From positions 64,248,948-64,312,947 of the forward strand of contig NC_059082.1 in NCBI RefSeq assembly GCF_020497125.1: a stretch of 64,000 nt of DNA. Direction: 5' to 3'. This DNA comes from Mauremys mutica. Taxonomy: Eukaryota > Chordata > Testudines > Geoemydidae. The notes beneath the pieces were generated by a model. The model did not search any database. It was not told the DNA's origin and saw only the letters and a program-made list of their open reading frames with translations. The position numbers and the translations under genes were made by a program. This document shows positions 49,401 through 56,589 of the stretch, in pieces (position 1 is the stretch's first letter; the number at the start of each line of letters is the position of its first letter).

Positions 49401-49803
49401 AAGTAACACATAAATGGCACCCAATCTGTATCAATACATACAATTTCAAGTTAGATCTTCATGGAGCACGAAGTAGAAGCAACCCCCCTCATATAGACCT
49501 TTTTCTATGTTTGTATAGTTCCAACACAATGGGACTCTGATCTGTGACTGGGGCCTGCATGTTCTACCACAATAAAAAGAAATAATAATATATCTCACTT
49601 ACTTCATCTAAAAGAGGATGGCTTTCTGCTAAGGGATTGAAGGGTATAAATAAGAAAAGGGCTGGTCCCTTCTTCAGTTCATTGTTTAGTAGAAGGCTTT
49701 TTCCTCCATGTGGTCTCAACCAACGTATAAATGTCTCTCGGTTTTCTAGAGCCCACTTGCAAATATTCTCAGCTGTGTAGTTCATGACTTCATTTGGATA
49801 GAT
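18778..49803 (-). CDS. TXNDC11: Thioredoxin domain-containing protein 11, C-terminal two thirds (six exons)
   Basis: Spliced coding sequence joined from 49803-49603, 45189-44400, 38062-37917, 35428-35319, 31743-31663 and 19420-18778 (minus strand). The lengths total 1971 nt, or 656 codons plus stop, and every junction keeps frame with AG/GT boundaries. TXNDC11 (EFP1) is an ER membrane thioredoxin-like protein that binds dual oxidases and the ERAD factor EDEM3. The part present covers the segment after the first thioredoxin-like domain, a cysteine-rich middle region, the second thioredoxin-like domain with CGFC, and a C-terminal coiled coil ending ENRTE. Human TXNDC11 is about 960-985 residues, so roughly 300 N-terminal residues, including the membrane anchor, are not in the window. 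The last intron is 12.2 kb and the intron at the window edge exceeds 14 kb. Confidence 0.95.
19421..24014 (-). other. TXNDC11 last intron, proximal part
   Basis: AT-rich intronic sequence with no recognised transposon. Open frames here (for example 20285-20551 and 23271-23594) have no similarity that I recognise. G-runs occur near 21025-21040. Confidence 0.5.
24015..25068 (+). mobile_element. CR1 LINE, 5'-truncated 3' end
   Basis: Contains the C-terminal part of the CR1 ORF2 and a typical CR1 tail. The untranslated 3' part ends with GATGATCATAATGGTCCC and the terminal octamer-like TTCTATGATTC at about 25058-25068. It is in sense orientation relative to the plus strand, hence antisense to TXNDC11. 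The 5' boundary is approximate. Confidence 0.85.
24108..24647 (+). pseudogene. CR1 ORF2 C-terminal fragment (reverse transcriptase thumb/tail)
   Basis: Uninterrupted 179-codon frame with the conserved CR1 motif series: [20 protein letters not shown], then [45 protein letters not shown] and [10 protein letters not shown]. It lacks the endonuclease and the catalytic reverse transcriptase core, so it cannot be active. The frame is intact, unlike the other CR1 copies in the window, which suggests a younger insertion. The first codon is internal to the original protein. Confidence 0.85.
25069..26505 (-). other. TXNDC11 last intron, no gene recognised
   Basis: Intronic DNA. A short stretch near 25620-25660 (CACTGAAGTTAATGGGAGTT) resembles an old dispersed repeat common in reptile genomes; the family was not identified. 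Confidence 0.4.
26506..26595. mobile_element. 90-bp internally deleted MITE
   Basis: Left end GGGTACGTCTATACTA and right end TGGTGTAGCCCAGGCC are imperfect inverted repeats, flanked by TAA on both sides (26503-26505, 26596-26598). The 3-bp TWA duplication and GTCTACAC-type ends relate it to the palindromic Harbinger-like family seen at 11256 and 56651. It retains the CTGCCGGATCGG and GGGATCAATTTATTGCGTCT words but lost most of its interior. Confidence 0.7.
26599..27490 (-). other. TXNDC11 last intron, nothing recognised
   Basis: AT-rich intronic stretch between two DNA-transposon insertions. No exon or repeat identified. Confidence 0.4.
27499..27845. mobile_element. GC/CpG-rich hAT-type element
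   Basis: Left end CAGGGCCGGCTCCAGA and right end GTAGAGCTGCCCCTG, flanked by a perfect 8-bp duplication AAGTCACG (27491-27498, 27846-27853). The interior is strongly CpG-rich and holds several direct and inverted copies of the unit CCTCCCGCAGGCATGACTGC. It is the same family as 45571-45837. Open frames on both strands here are compositional artefacts. Confidence 0.9.
27854..31662 (-). other. TXNDC11 last intron, proximal to the CGFC-domain exons
   Basis: Intronic sequence without an identified gene. It includes a short CA run at about 29441-29459 and a C-run at 29026-29035. A possible CR1 tail scrap (AAGGCCAGAGGAAACCATTA) lies near 30918-30940. Nothing else recognised. Confidence 0.4.
31663..31743 (-). 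CDS. TXNDC11: TXNDC11 exon (thioredoxin-like domain 2, middle)
   Basis: 81-nt exon between the acceptor ...TTTTTAATAG and the donor GTAATG. It completes an Arg codon and encodes [20 protein letters not shown] followed by LFFPYN. This is the strand and cis-Pro region of a thioredoxin fold (RLPTILFFP). It was too short for simple ORF detection and was found through frame, splice sites and conserved sequence. Confidence 0.93.
31744..32161 (-). other. TXNDC11 intron, nothing recognised
   Basis: AT-rich intronic stretch between an exon and a hAT element. No feature seen. Confidence 0.4.
32170..32714. mobile_element. Non-autonomous hAT-type element
   Basis: Starts CAGCGGTTCTCAAATTATG and ends GTCTGAGAACCCCTG. 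The 8-bp flanks are ATTTATAT (32162-32169) and ATTTATAC (32715-32722), one mismatch. The interior contains the words GGGGCAGGCCTCCCAAG and CAGAGCTGGGTGCCCAGCCA that also occur in the copy at 33995-34383, so both belong to one family. Confidence 0.88.
33195..33320. mobile_element. Possible small MITE
   Basis: The word GGCCCTGGCTACACTGCAGA near 33197 resembles the GGCC(T)GGTCTACACT termini of Harbinger-like elements nearby. A weak inverse match (ATGTAGATTAGCC) lies near 33305-33317. No clean target duplication was found, so this is tentative. Confidence 0.3.
33331..33535 (+). mobile_element. Possible LINE C-terminal fragment
   Basis: The translation [20 protein letters not shown] resembles the (A)FSVAAPRLWNSLP-type C-terminal motif of L2/CR1 group LINE proteins. 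The frame then loses similarity. Too short and diverged to classify. Confidence 0.35.
33995..34383. mobile_element. Non-autonomous hAT-type element, second copy
   Basis: Starts CAGTGGTTCTCAATCTATG and ends TTTGCGAACCCCTG. Flanks GTATAGAT and ATTTAGAT share six of eight positions. It shares interior sequence with the element at 32170-32714 in the same orientation but is shorter. It contains a T-run at 34073-34089. Confidence 0.8.
34392..35318 (-). other. TXNDC11 intron, nothing recognised
   Basis: Intronic stretch. Short open frames (34491-34685, 34927-35124) have no recognisable similarity. Confidence 0.4.
35319..35428 (-). CDS. TXNDC11: TXNDC11 exon carrying the CGFC motif
   Basis: 110-nt exon between a C-rich acceptor (CCCTCCCCCCCAG) and the donor GTAAAAG. 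It encodes [20 protein letters not shown] then [16 protein letters not shown]. This is the beta-strand plus active-site helix of the second thioredoxin-like domain, with the redox-type Cys-Gly-Phe-Cys. The residue before Trp is Gln rather than the Pro usual in PDI-like WCxxC sites. Phase 0 start; ends within an Arg codon completed by the 31663-31743 exon. Confidence 0.95.
35429..36227 (-). other. TXNDC11 intron, nothing recognised
   Basis: Intronic stretch. Minus-strand open frames at 35450-35777 show no conserved motif and lack exon-like boundaries. Confidence 0.4.
36228..36785 (-). mobile_element. CR1 LINE 3' fragment (antisense)
   Basis: The plus strand begins TTAAGGCCAGAAGGGACCAT and continues AGATCACCTAGTCTGACCTC, the reverse complement of the CR1 3' terminus. 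About 550 bp of CR1 3' sequence follows with no open frame. The internal boundary near 36785 is approximate. Confidence 0.75.
36791..37916 (-). other. TXNDC11 intron, nothing recognised
   Basis: AT-rich intronic stretch without recognisable exon or repeat. Confidence 0.4.
37917..38062 (-). CDS. TXNDC11: TXNDC11 exon before the CGFC exon
   Basis: 146-nt exon between acceptor CATTTTAG and donor GTACAG. It completes a Glu codon and encodes [20 protein letters not shown], then [19 protein letters not shown] and RDVVVLSEK. This matches the linker and first strand of the second thioredoxin-like domain. It ends at a codon boundary, joining to DVLLLYY. Confidence 0.94.
38354..39430. mobile_element. 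hAT-type sequence with tandem GC-rich repeats
   Basis: The left side GGGGTTCTCAACCTTTTTCT resembles hAT ends of the CAGTGGTTCTCAACC type. AAAAGTTTGAAGACCACTC at about 38670-38688 looks like an inverse internal or terminal end. The segment 38690-38870 is a degenerate tandem array of a 35-45 bp unit containing GGGTGTAGGCAGGGGGTAGC. GC-rich filler with GCCCCGCGCCACTCCC repeats follows to about 39400. No clear target duplication; ends are approximate. A GTT/ATT simple repeat lies at 38488-38510. Confidence 0.5.
39431..40066 (-). other. TXNDC11 intron, nothing recognised
   Basis: AT-rich intronic stretch between two insertions, with no identified feature. Confidence 0.4.
40083..40294. mobile_element. 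Head-to-head dimer of a short retroelement-like repeat, 16-bp target duplication
   Basis: A 212-bp insertion made of two inverted copies meeting near 40171 (GGATGCAAGAC then TTGCATCC). Each arm holds GTGGCACCTTATAGACTAAC or its complement, and GCTTTCGTGGGTGAATACCC or its complement. It is flanked by a perfect 16-bp duplication ATACTTAAGAAACAAA (40067-40082, 40295-40310). The right arm extends further, to GACTAACACGGCTACCCC. Long duplications of this kind point to target-primed reverse transcription rather than a DNA transposon. The family resembles a repeat very common in turtles; a Penelope-like origin is my inference. Confidence 0.8.
40311..41089 (-). other. TXNDC11 intron, nothing recognised
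   Basis: AT-rich intronic stretch. A near-duplicate of ATGAATTTGCCTCT occurs at 40664 and 40720 with similar flanks, a small local duplication. Confidence 0.4.
41090..43541 (-). mobile_element. Long CR1 LINE fragment (antisense), interrupted
   Basis: The plus strand carries the complement of CR1 ORF2. Recognisable antisense words include CTTCTCTGAACCTTTTCCAG (about 41451), CAGAACTGGACACAGCATG (about 41500), GAGATCTCTTTCTTC (about 41662) and ACCATCTGGTCCTGG (about 42507). The reading frame is broken by stops and indels. A foreign palindromic insertion occupies 43146-43512. Boundaries are approximate. Confidence 0.75.
43146..43512. mobile_element. Palindromic head-to-head retroelement-like repeat, 10-bp target duplication
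   Basis: A 367-bp inverted dimer. The left arm begins AGGTTTCAGAGTAGCAGCCG and contains CTTGTGGCACCTTAGAGACT and CCACTTCATCGGATGCAT. The right arm contains their complements and ends GTGCCACAAGTA. The arms meet near 43345. It is flanked by a perfect 10-bp duplication CCCCTTTTAC (43136-43145, 43513-43522). Same family as 40083-40294 and 55408-55514. Confidence 0.8.
43542..43950. mobile_element. Probable hAT-type element, one end only
   Basis: Begins TAGGGCTGTCGATTAATCGC and continues with multiple ATTAATCGC/GCGATTAA inverted words. The far terminus, expected to end in GACAGCCCT, is not seen. The sequence fades after GTGCAATTAATCACATC near 43950, suggesting truncation. Classification by terminal motif similarity only. 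Confidence 0.55.
44400..45189 (-). CDS. TXNDC11: TXNDC11 large middle exon
   Basis: 790-nt exon between acceptor TTTTCTATAG and donor GTACGATATG, encoding 263 residues plus one base. The start [11 protein letters not shown] matches the conserved region after the first thioredoxin-like domain. Conserved blocks follow: [56 protein letters not shown] and [20 protein letters not shown]. It is Cys-rich with several N-glycosylation-type sequons (NQT, NGT, NKT), fitting a lumenal ER segment. It lacks a Trp-Cys-x-x-Cys site, so this middle portion is probably not redox-active in the classical way. Confidence 0.96.
45190..45562 (-). other. TXNDC11 intron, nothing recognised
   Basis: Short AT-rich intronic stretch before a hAT insertion. 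Confidence 0.4.
45571..45837. mobile_element. GC/CpG-rich hAT-type element, second copy
   Basis: Left end CAGGGGCGGCTCTAGACATT and right end CTGGAGACGCCCCTA, flanked by a perfect 8-bp duplication TATTTGAC (45563-45570, 45838-45845). The interior shares the CCTCCCGCAGGCNTGCCTGC-type unit and GGCATGCCGC words with the element at 27499-27845. Overlapping open frames in several frames are compositional. Confidence 0.9.
45846..49602 (-). other. TXNDC11 intron, nothing recognised
   Basis: About 3.8 kb of AT-rich intronic sequence. Open frames at 47646-47846 and 47788-48150 have no recognisable motif. GCAGAACTCCCATTTATTTC near 45985 resembles an old dispersed reptile repeat of unknown family. Confidence 0.4.
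49603..49803 (-). CDS. TXNDC11: TXNDC11 exon, most upstream in the window
   Basis: 201-nt exon (67 codons, phase 0 at both ends) between the pyrimidine-rich acceptor TTTTTTCTCCTTTCAAG and the donor GTAAGTGAG. It encodes [20 protein letters not shown], then [19 protein letters not shown] and [20 protein letters not shown] up to LLDE. This matches the TXNDC11 segment ending just before ITKVALEYN. It contains one sequon (NYT). Confidence 0.96.
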
Positions 49804-52800
49804 CTTGAAAGGAGAAAAAATCATAATTAGTCCTCCTCATTTATTTAAATACACTGTTTACTGATGAATGAGGTACATAAGATGTCCGATACATGTTATA
49901 CATGTTATGTTGGTGCTGTTACAGCTCTGACATTTTTTATTTACTGACACTATTCAGGAACCATTCTCACCTTAGTCATCATTCCATAGATCTTTCCCTA
50001 TAGATACTCTTCCCTACTCCTCTCCAACTCATAGTACCACGAGTAGAATCTCACACTGAAGTATGGCTCACTGTATTTTCAATTCTCAATTAAGACTTAT
50101 CAGATGGTGGTCAAAAGCAAATTTAAAGCAATTTATTGTTTTCTCTTATTCTTTTGTTTTCCAACCAAGCCGTCTCAATGTTGGTAATGCTTTTACCTCT
50201 GTAATAAGCAGCTCTGATAGCATCTTGAACTAATATTCGCAGTACTCCCTCAACCTCATTGTATTATTATTTCTTTGCTGAATGCTGATGATGTGCTTAG
50301 AGCTGAAAAGAAGGTCCCTGCCTAAAGGAATTATGAAATGAACAGCCACAAAGTGAATGTTAAGGTTTTACCCTGCATCTCTAGTGTATGTTATTTTATC
50401 CAAAAATAAATAAATAAATAAATAATCAGACAGGATTTTCAGGGTGACAGACTACCTGTGCAATGCCCTTATGTTCATAAGATTAAATTGTACCATTTAT
50501 TATATGGTAGAAGCTTTGACAATTTTTGTTACTCTTCCTCTCTAATGTAATTCCCACATTCTCTTCTGATTTTTCTCAAATGCTAAAGACCTATGGCCCT
50601 CAACATCTTATAAATATATGCAATAAATGCTCTCATCATCTTTATGCATCCTTGCCATCCACCTACACCTGGAATTTTCCTAACATAATGGCCTCTGCAA
50701 AGCCCATTAACGATAACCCATGTCAGTAAAATTTCAGTGTCTCAGCTATTATAAAACCAAACCAAACCACCATTAAAACAGAACCTTCCCTGTGGGTCTC
50801 CAAGTGGATTTTCCATTATCTATTTAGACTGCAAGGTTCTTTGTGCAAGAAAAATGTCTTCTGTATTATAGATAGCACATAGTTGGGCTTAACAAATTAA
50901 TGAAATTAATGCCATCTGCCCCTTTTCAACAATAAGTTTGTTTGACAGACTGGAATAGAGAAATTGGAATAGAAATAAACAATTGCATCATAATCCTTTA
51001 GCATGTTAGATCTTATCTGCAGATGATAAAAGAATTTTGACTTGGGAAGGTTATATTTAACTCTCACCTGCTTTAATATCATATTAGTCTTGTCAACAAC
51101 ATATGCTCTACCAAGTAGGTTCTTTTTTTACTTTTATATTTTCTTACACTCGGACCCCCTGACCTCTCTCCCTCCCTCCAGGAAAATGTGTACATTTCTA
51201 TAAAAATGTGTGGAGACTCTGGGCCATCAATATGTACCCATTTCAAAACTATTTCCAGAATGCTTCTCAAGTGACTTTAGATCTCTTTATTTCTCCTCTA
51301 CACCTGATACAAATCTCCTCTTATGTTTATTTTCACTAATGTGAAAGACCTCAGTTTCCAGATTAATATTGCCACTCACCTTGATTTATTATAGTGGGAC
51401 ACCAGAAAAACCTCCCCACTATGTCTCTAATTTAATCACATTGACTCTCTTTAAATGCATCTCCTTTAAGATCCTGACGTAGCTGTGACTGCAATTCAAT
51501 AGCTTTGGTATCACTGAGTGTGATTAACTAATTCAATGTTCTAAAAAAAGAATTTAAATTCTGGAGTCACTTTCATGAATTAAAGCATGCTGTTTATCAT
51601 GCACCATTATCATAGGTTTGCACAGACACCAGTTATTGTTTCATGTAATACATGAAAATCCTTCTTCATGATTTGAGTAGAATAAACTGTAAATACATCC
51701 CTTATCTCCATATGATTTCCACTGTTAACGAGGACATACACAGAGATAAGGTCTTTTCACCGAACAGCTATTCTGAAAGTTGCATTTCAGGTCCTTCCTT
51801 GCTCCTCCAGCTTCACCAATTTCAACCAAAATTAATATTCCCACCTAATACTAACATAGCTGACACTAGGATTAGCCTTTTTGAGTTAACTCACTTAAAT
51901 AATTTTTCTACTTCAGGGTGATAAATCAGGTATCTTTAGAGCAAAATGAACACCGCACATTAAGTATATTTCAGGGTGGCAGGGCAAAAGCACATCTTAT
52001 TTTCATTTGAGCTCTCTAGAGGCCCTTTGTCTTCACATTTCTGAAATATTTTACACCAGAATAAGGTAGATTTTTGTAATGATACTAGGAAAGCATTTAT
52101 TTTTCCCAAAACAAAGGGCAGACTAAAGCTTCCTACTAAGGAAAAATACATTAAAAACAATTAACATTTCCATTAACAGTTATGTCCCATCCATGTGCCA
52201 TTTCTTAACACCGAAGGTTGCAAAATTCTGTACATTTGGGTATCTTCTCTCACATTCCTTGGTAAGCAAAGGTTTGTTGACCTCAAAGTTGATGGCAACC
52301 AACCTTTGTGGGTTATTGTGAGGTATTAAAACAATTATTTGGCATAAGAGAACACTACTGTTTTGGCAATTCTGTTCAGAAAATAACTGACTTTGAACAC
52401 TGTTATAAAACAATTTAATCTGCCTTTGTTTAGAATTCCTCTCACTTTATGGACTGTATATAGTTCTAAGCCTCCCAGTAAACATCTGCAAATCAAAGCA
52501 ATTGAACATATGTATTTATTATTAAAGAAAATGAGAGCATGCTTATGTATGGCAGCAGCCACTTTTGCCCAACTAAATCATCACATCATGTGAACAGATG
52601 ATTATAACCAAAGATTACGGAATAATCATTTACTTCTCCTGTAATTAGAAACTATTAAAAACAGCACTTTTCTAATTATACTATCATTCTCCTAATTACA
52701 TTGTAATTGATAAAATACTTACAGGATGTTTGTATGAATAAATGATATACAAATCTGGGTCACTAAAATTTGATCTAACAAAATCAAATAGAAATTTAAA

Positions 52801-53249
52801 TAATAACCAATAATTACAAATGTAAACACACCAGAATGATAAAGAATGTGTTACTTATCTTTTCAATTTAGAAGTGTGAAAATTTCATATTTTATTTTAA
52901 AATGACTTTAATTTCTTCTGAGAAACTGTTACATGACTTTTCAGGCTCAAAACTTTCAAGAAAACGTTCATTTTCATTAAACAAAATCATGCACAGCAAA
53001 AGCTAACTCAAAAAGATGGTGAAAAGGGGAGGGAGATAATTGGTCAAAGTTCTACATTATTAAGAAACTGTTCTTGGCTATCTCATTTTCTGTAGAACCT
53101 CTTTTTGGGATGCACCCATCTCTCTCGGGGAAATTTACTAATCTCTTCTGATTAGTTCTCATTTTCTCGGCTGGAAATTCCCCACTTCACTGTGATTTCC
53201 AGTTTTTGGCAGAAAAGAGAAATGAGACAGCTAACATAAACCTCAGCCT
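49804..53249 (-). other. TXNDC11 intron, nothing recognised
   Basis: AT-rich intron. I looked on the minus strand for the preceding exon (ending near the FNTSL-type sequence) and did not find it. A simple AAAT repeat lies at 50404-50425. Confidence 0.4.
50404..50425. repeat. Simple tandem repeat (AAAT)n
   Basis: About five uninterrupted AAAT units, possibly polymorphic. Confidence 0.85.
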
Positions 53250-54029
53250 ATGTTTTGCTTTTATTACAAATTACCCCATCCACACAATCTCCCTGAGGTT
53301 TGGCTTGGACTATATACCATGCAAGTGTATACTACAGGGAAAGGTGGGAATACCACTTGCTTTTGCTTACAATATTTTACTTCAGTGGATTTTTCAGGAT
53401 CAAGTGTTTCAATGCATATTGTATTTTCATGTGTCACAATACAATTTTTAAATGGAACAATGTATCATACTGACTGCCCTTCCCCTCTCCACCCTTTAAA
53501 AAAAAAGAAAAGAAAGGTACTCCTTTTCACCAAAGAAATATTCAGTTCTTCATTGCAGTTTCTGGTATACGAGTTTGTTTTTTCTGAGAAATTAATCATA
53601 GGAAATATGGGTGAAAACTGTAACATGTATGATTACTGGTGCACCTATGTTGTAAGGCCAGCAGGATTTGGTTCATTGTGGTCTGTGTTTCCCCTAGGTT
53701 CTTATCAAGTAGAACTATCAAAGAGACTGAAGTGTATAGCAAGAAGGATCATCATCGGAATCCCTACCTTTCTACTTATTACACCCTATGGATTCTCTGA
53801 TACCAGTTCCAATATATTGGCAGCATGGATATTTCATGTATGGAATGGAACTTTGAAGTGGAAGTTTCTTGTTCACAGCCATGACAGAATAAGTGAAACT
53901 AATTCCATCACTTTTTGGCCTCTAAAATTCTGTTGCCACTACTGGCTTTTCCTTCACATCATTCTCATTCTGATATCATATATTTATTCAAATCTATTTC
54001 TCCCAAATGACATAATTTGTTTCCCCTGA
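53250..54029 (+). other. Unrecognised 259-codon open frame in intron
   Basis: ATG-to-TGA frame antisense to TXNDC11. The translation is rich in Phe, Ile, Cys and Leu with a hydrophobic C-terminal stretch (WLFLHIILILISYIYSNLFL) and a Lys-rich stretch from an A-run near 53498. It matches no family I know. Length is unusual for AT-rich DNA, but codon use looks no different from the flanks, and no promoter, splice context or known homologue supports it. Most likely a chance open frame or remnant of an unclassified repeat. Confidence 0.2.
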
Positions 54030-54512
54030 TACAAAGGCACCACTCAAGAGCTGTGAAAGACAGCCAATATAATATGGAATTTATTGTTTACATTATAAAT
54101 GGATTAAATATGGACTGGGGCAACATGCTCCTCTCTATCAACTGTTGTTCACACTAAACTTTTGTTCATTTTGATATACTTAGTAAATGTAGGTGTTCCC
54201 TCCACCATTTTTTTTGGTGAGACAAAGACCCTGTACGGACCAAGCTCATGTGGCCTCACACCTCGGAGCTCCGAAGATGGTAGTACCCTTCTTAAAGTTA
54301 ACTAATCCATCAAAGAGCGCTGGAAGGAACACTACCAAAAGCTTCTAAATTGAGAATCAACTGTGACTGACAACACCATCAACTCCATCCCTCTGTACCC
54401 AATCTGGGAAACTCTTGCCAACACACCAAAGACTCGAGGAAGTCTGTAAAGCAATTAAAAAAAAATGAAGAACAATAAAGCACCAGGTTCTGATGGCACA
54501 GCAGTTTAAGTA

Positions 54513-55193
54513 TTGAAAGCGGGGGGAGAACTACTGACTAACAAGCTTCATTTGCTGCTCCTCAAAATCTGGTGCACCGAAAAAATACATGCTGACTTAC
54601 GTAATGCTAACATCGTCACCATTTTCAAAAAGGGAGACAGGGCCGATTGTGGCAACTATCGAAGCATTGCCATCCTCTCTATCACTGGGAAGATTCTTGC
54701 TAGAATCTTACTGAATCTCCGGCTCCCTCTTGCAGAGGAAGTACTTCCAGAGTCCAAGTGCGGCTTCAGACCATCACGAGGCACCACCAACATGATTTTC
54801 ACAGCCAGGAAGATCCAGAAAAAATGTCAAGAACACCACCGGGAGCCCTATATGGCCTTTATCAATCTGACCGAAGCCTTCTACTCTGTCAACTGTGAGG
54901 CTCTGTGGAAAATCATGTCAAAGTTTGGCTGCCCAAGCAAAATTACCACCACTGTAAGACTCCTCCATGACCAGATGACTGAATCCATTCTGTGCAGTGG
55001 CTCTATCTCTGAGCCCTTTGTCATCCAAACTGGTGTAAAACAAGGTTGTGTACTGGCACCCACCCTTTTCTCCATTTTCTCAGCAGCTATGAAAACACTA
55101 ACCCAAGACCGTCTACTACAGGCATTGGCATCCAATATCAGATTGACGGCAACCTCTTCAACCTTTCTCGTCTCCATGCCAGAACTAAAGTAA
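54513..55193 (+). pseudogene. LINE reverse transcriptase fragment
   Basis: 226-codon open frame covering fingers and palm up to just before the YADD motif. The frame then shifts, and a separate frame (55046-55267) carries NKLQYADDYAVVAHSS. It contains the expected FKKGDRADCGNYRSIAILS, FRPSRGTTNMIFTARKIQKK and MAFINLTEAF blocks. The usual catalytic Asp in FIDLTKAFD-type motifs is replaced here (FINLTEAFY), another sign of inactivity. Confidence 0.8.
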
Positions 55194-55407
55194 TATGGGC
55201 AACAAAAAACAAACTCCAGTACGCAGATGATTATGCTGTAGTTGCACACTCTTCAAACAGCCCTTAATTGCTTCTCTGAAGCTTACAAAAGCCTAGGGCT
55301 AACTCTGAACATCGGCAAAACAAAAGTTCTTGATCTGCCAGTCCCCGGTCAATCATCAGACCCAGCAAGGAAGATATATATAGACAAAGAATAACTGGAA
55401 AATGTAG

Positions 55408-55514
55408 CCGTGTTAGTCTGGATCTGTAAAAGCAGCAAAGAGTCCTGTGGCACCTTATAGACTAACAGACATATTGGAGCATGAGCTTTCGTGGGTGAAT
55501 ACCCACTTCATCGG
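55408..55514 (-). mobile_element. 107-bp short retroelement-like repeat inside the LINE, 6-bp target duplication
   Basis: Plus-strand ends are CCGTGTTAGTCTGG and CCCACTTCATCGG. It is flanked by ATGTAG (55402-55407, 55515-55520). Removing it restores the LINE frame (LENV joined to EYFAYLGS), proving it is an insertion. On the minus strand it begins CCGATGAAGTGGG and continues with a stem-loop, GAAA and a second small stem-loop, a hammerhead-like order. Single unit, unlike the dimers at 40083 and 43146. Confidence 0.82.
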
Positions 55515-56589
55515 ATGTAGAATACTTTGCCTATCTTGGCAGCCATCTCTCACAGAGGGCAGACATATACATCAAGATTCAGCACGGAATTCACTGTGCC
55601 AGCCTTGCCTTTGGCCGGGTGTTCAACACACACATCATCAGAACACATAGTAGACTTTTAGTTTGTAAAGTGGTGGTAATCCCACCACTCTCCTCTATGG
55701 TTGTGAGATTTGGGTGACCTATAAAAAAACACCTAGAAAACCTGGAATGCCAGCACCAGCACTTTTTTTGGAAGATACTCAACATAAAGTGGGAGGATCA
55801 TTGCATTAATGTCAGTGTCCTCACAGAGGCCAATATCTTCACTGTTGAGGCCCTGATTATCCAGCAACAGCTGGGGTAGAGCAGGCACTGTGTGCACATG
55901 CCTGATGTACACTTACCAAAACAACTGCTGTATGCCCAACTCACCAAAGGAGAAAGGAAATGAGGAGGCCAAAAGAAATGCTTTAAAGACACCCTCAAGA
56001 TAAACATCAAGAGATGTGGCATTGATACCACACACACTGGGAAACAGCAGCCCAGGATAGGGATAACTGGCGAAGACTTGTCAGAGAGGGAACGTCCACT
56101 TTTGAGGAAAATCCTCTTGCCCTGATTGCAGAAAAACACCCGAAAAGAAAGGAAAGACAATGGTCACACAGCAATTGCGACCCAACCCTGTCTTCCAATA
56201 TGACCTGCAATGTCTGCCAACGAGCCTGTGGCTCAAGGATCAGACTCCTCAGTCACCAAAGGACCCATGAAAAATAAAACCTGTGAAAGAGATTATCCTC
56301 AACCTCGAGCGATTGCCGACGATGTCCCTTAATTCAATATTCACTGTACACATGTGGTCAAAGGAATTTAAATAACTGACTGGCAGTGCATTATGAAAGA
56401 GGTTAATTTTAGAAAGATGGAAAAGGCTACCTCTTTTGGGGTGCTTATCAAATTGTCTCCGTGTTTAATAATTGTACAAAGCATCTTTAAAACTTCCAGA
56501 TTAATAAAGAAGAAACACATCATGAAGCTATGTTAAGAAGTTACTTTCAAGAGGCTGTGGAAAAAGAGACTGTCAAATTAATTTGCTAT

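Larger units (their letters stand above)
54200..56335 (+). mobile_element. Non-CR1 LINE retrotransposon fragment with reverse transcriptase and zinc-finger-like tail
   Basis: Decayed coding region in the plus sense. Landmarks in order: ERWKEHYQKLLN (about 54320), KNNKAPGSDGTA (about 54465-54510), GNYRSIAILSITGKILARIL, CGFRPSRGTT, TGVKQGCVLAPTLFSIF, and the catalytic-type YADD (about 55217). Endonuclease sequence is absent. Near 56200-56275 the frame gives CNVCQRACGSRIRLLSHQRT, a C2H2-like finger at the C-terminal end. Stops and frameshifts show it is dead. The clade is not settled: it is clearly not CR1, and RTE-like or another endonuclease-type LINE is possible. A short repeat is inserted at 55408-55514. 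Confidence 0.8.

Noticed and set aside
52180..52562. Minus-strand open frames as missing TXNDC11 exons
   Set aside because: Translations show no match to the TXNDC11 N-terminal half and lack paired splice sites in frame.
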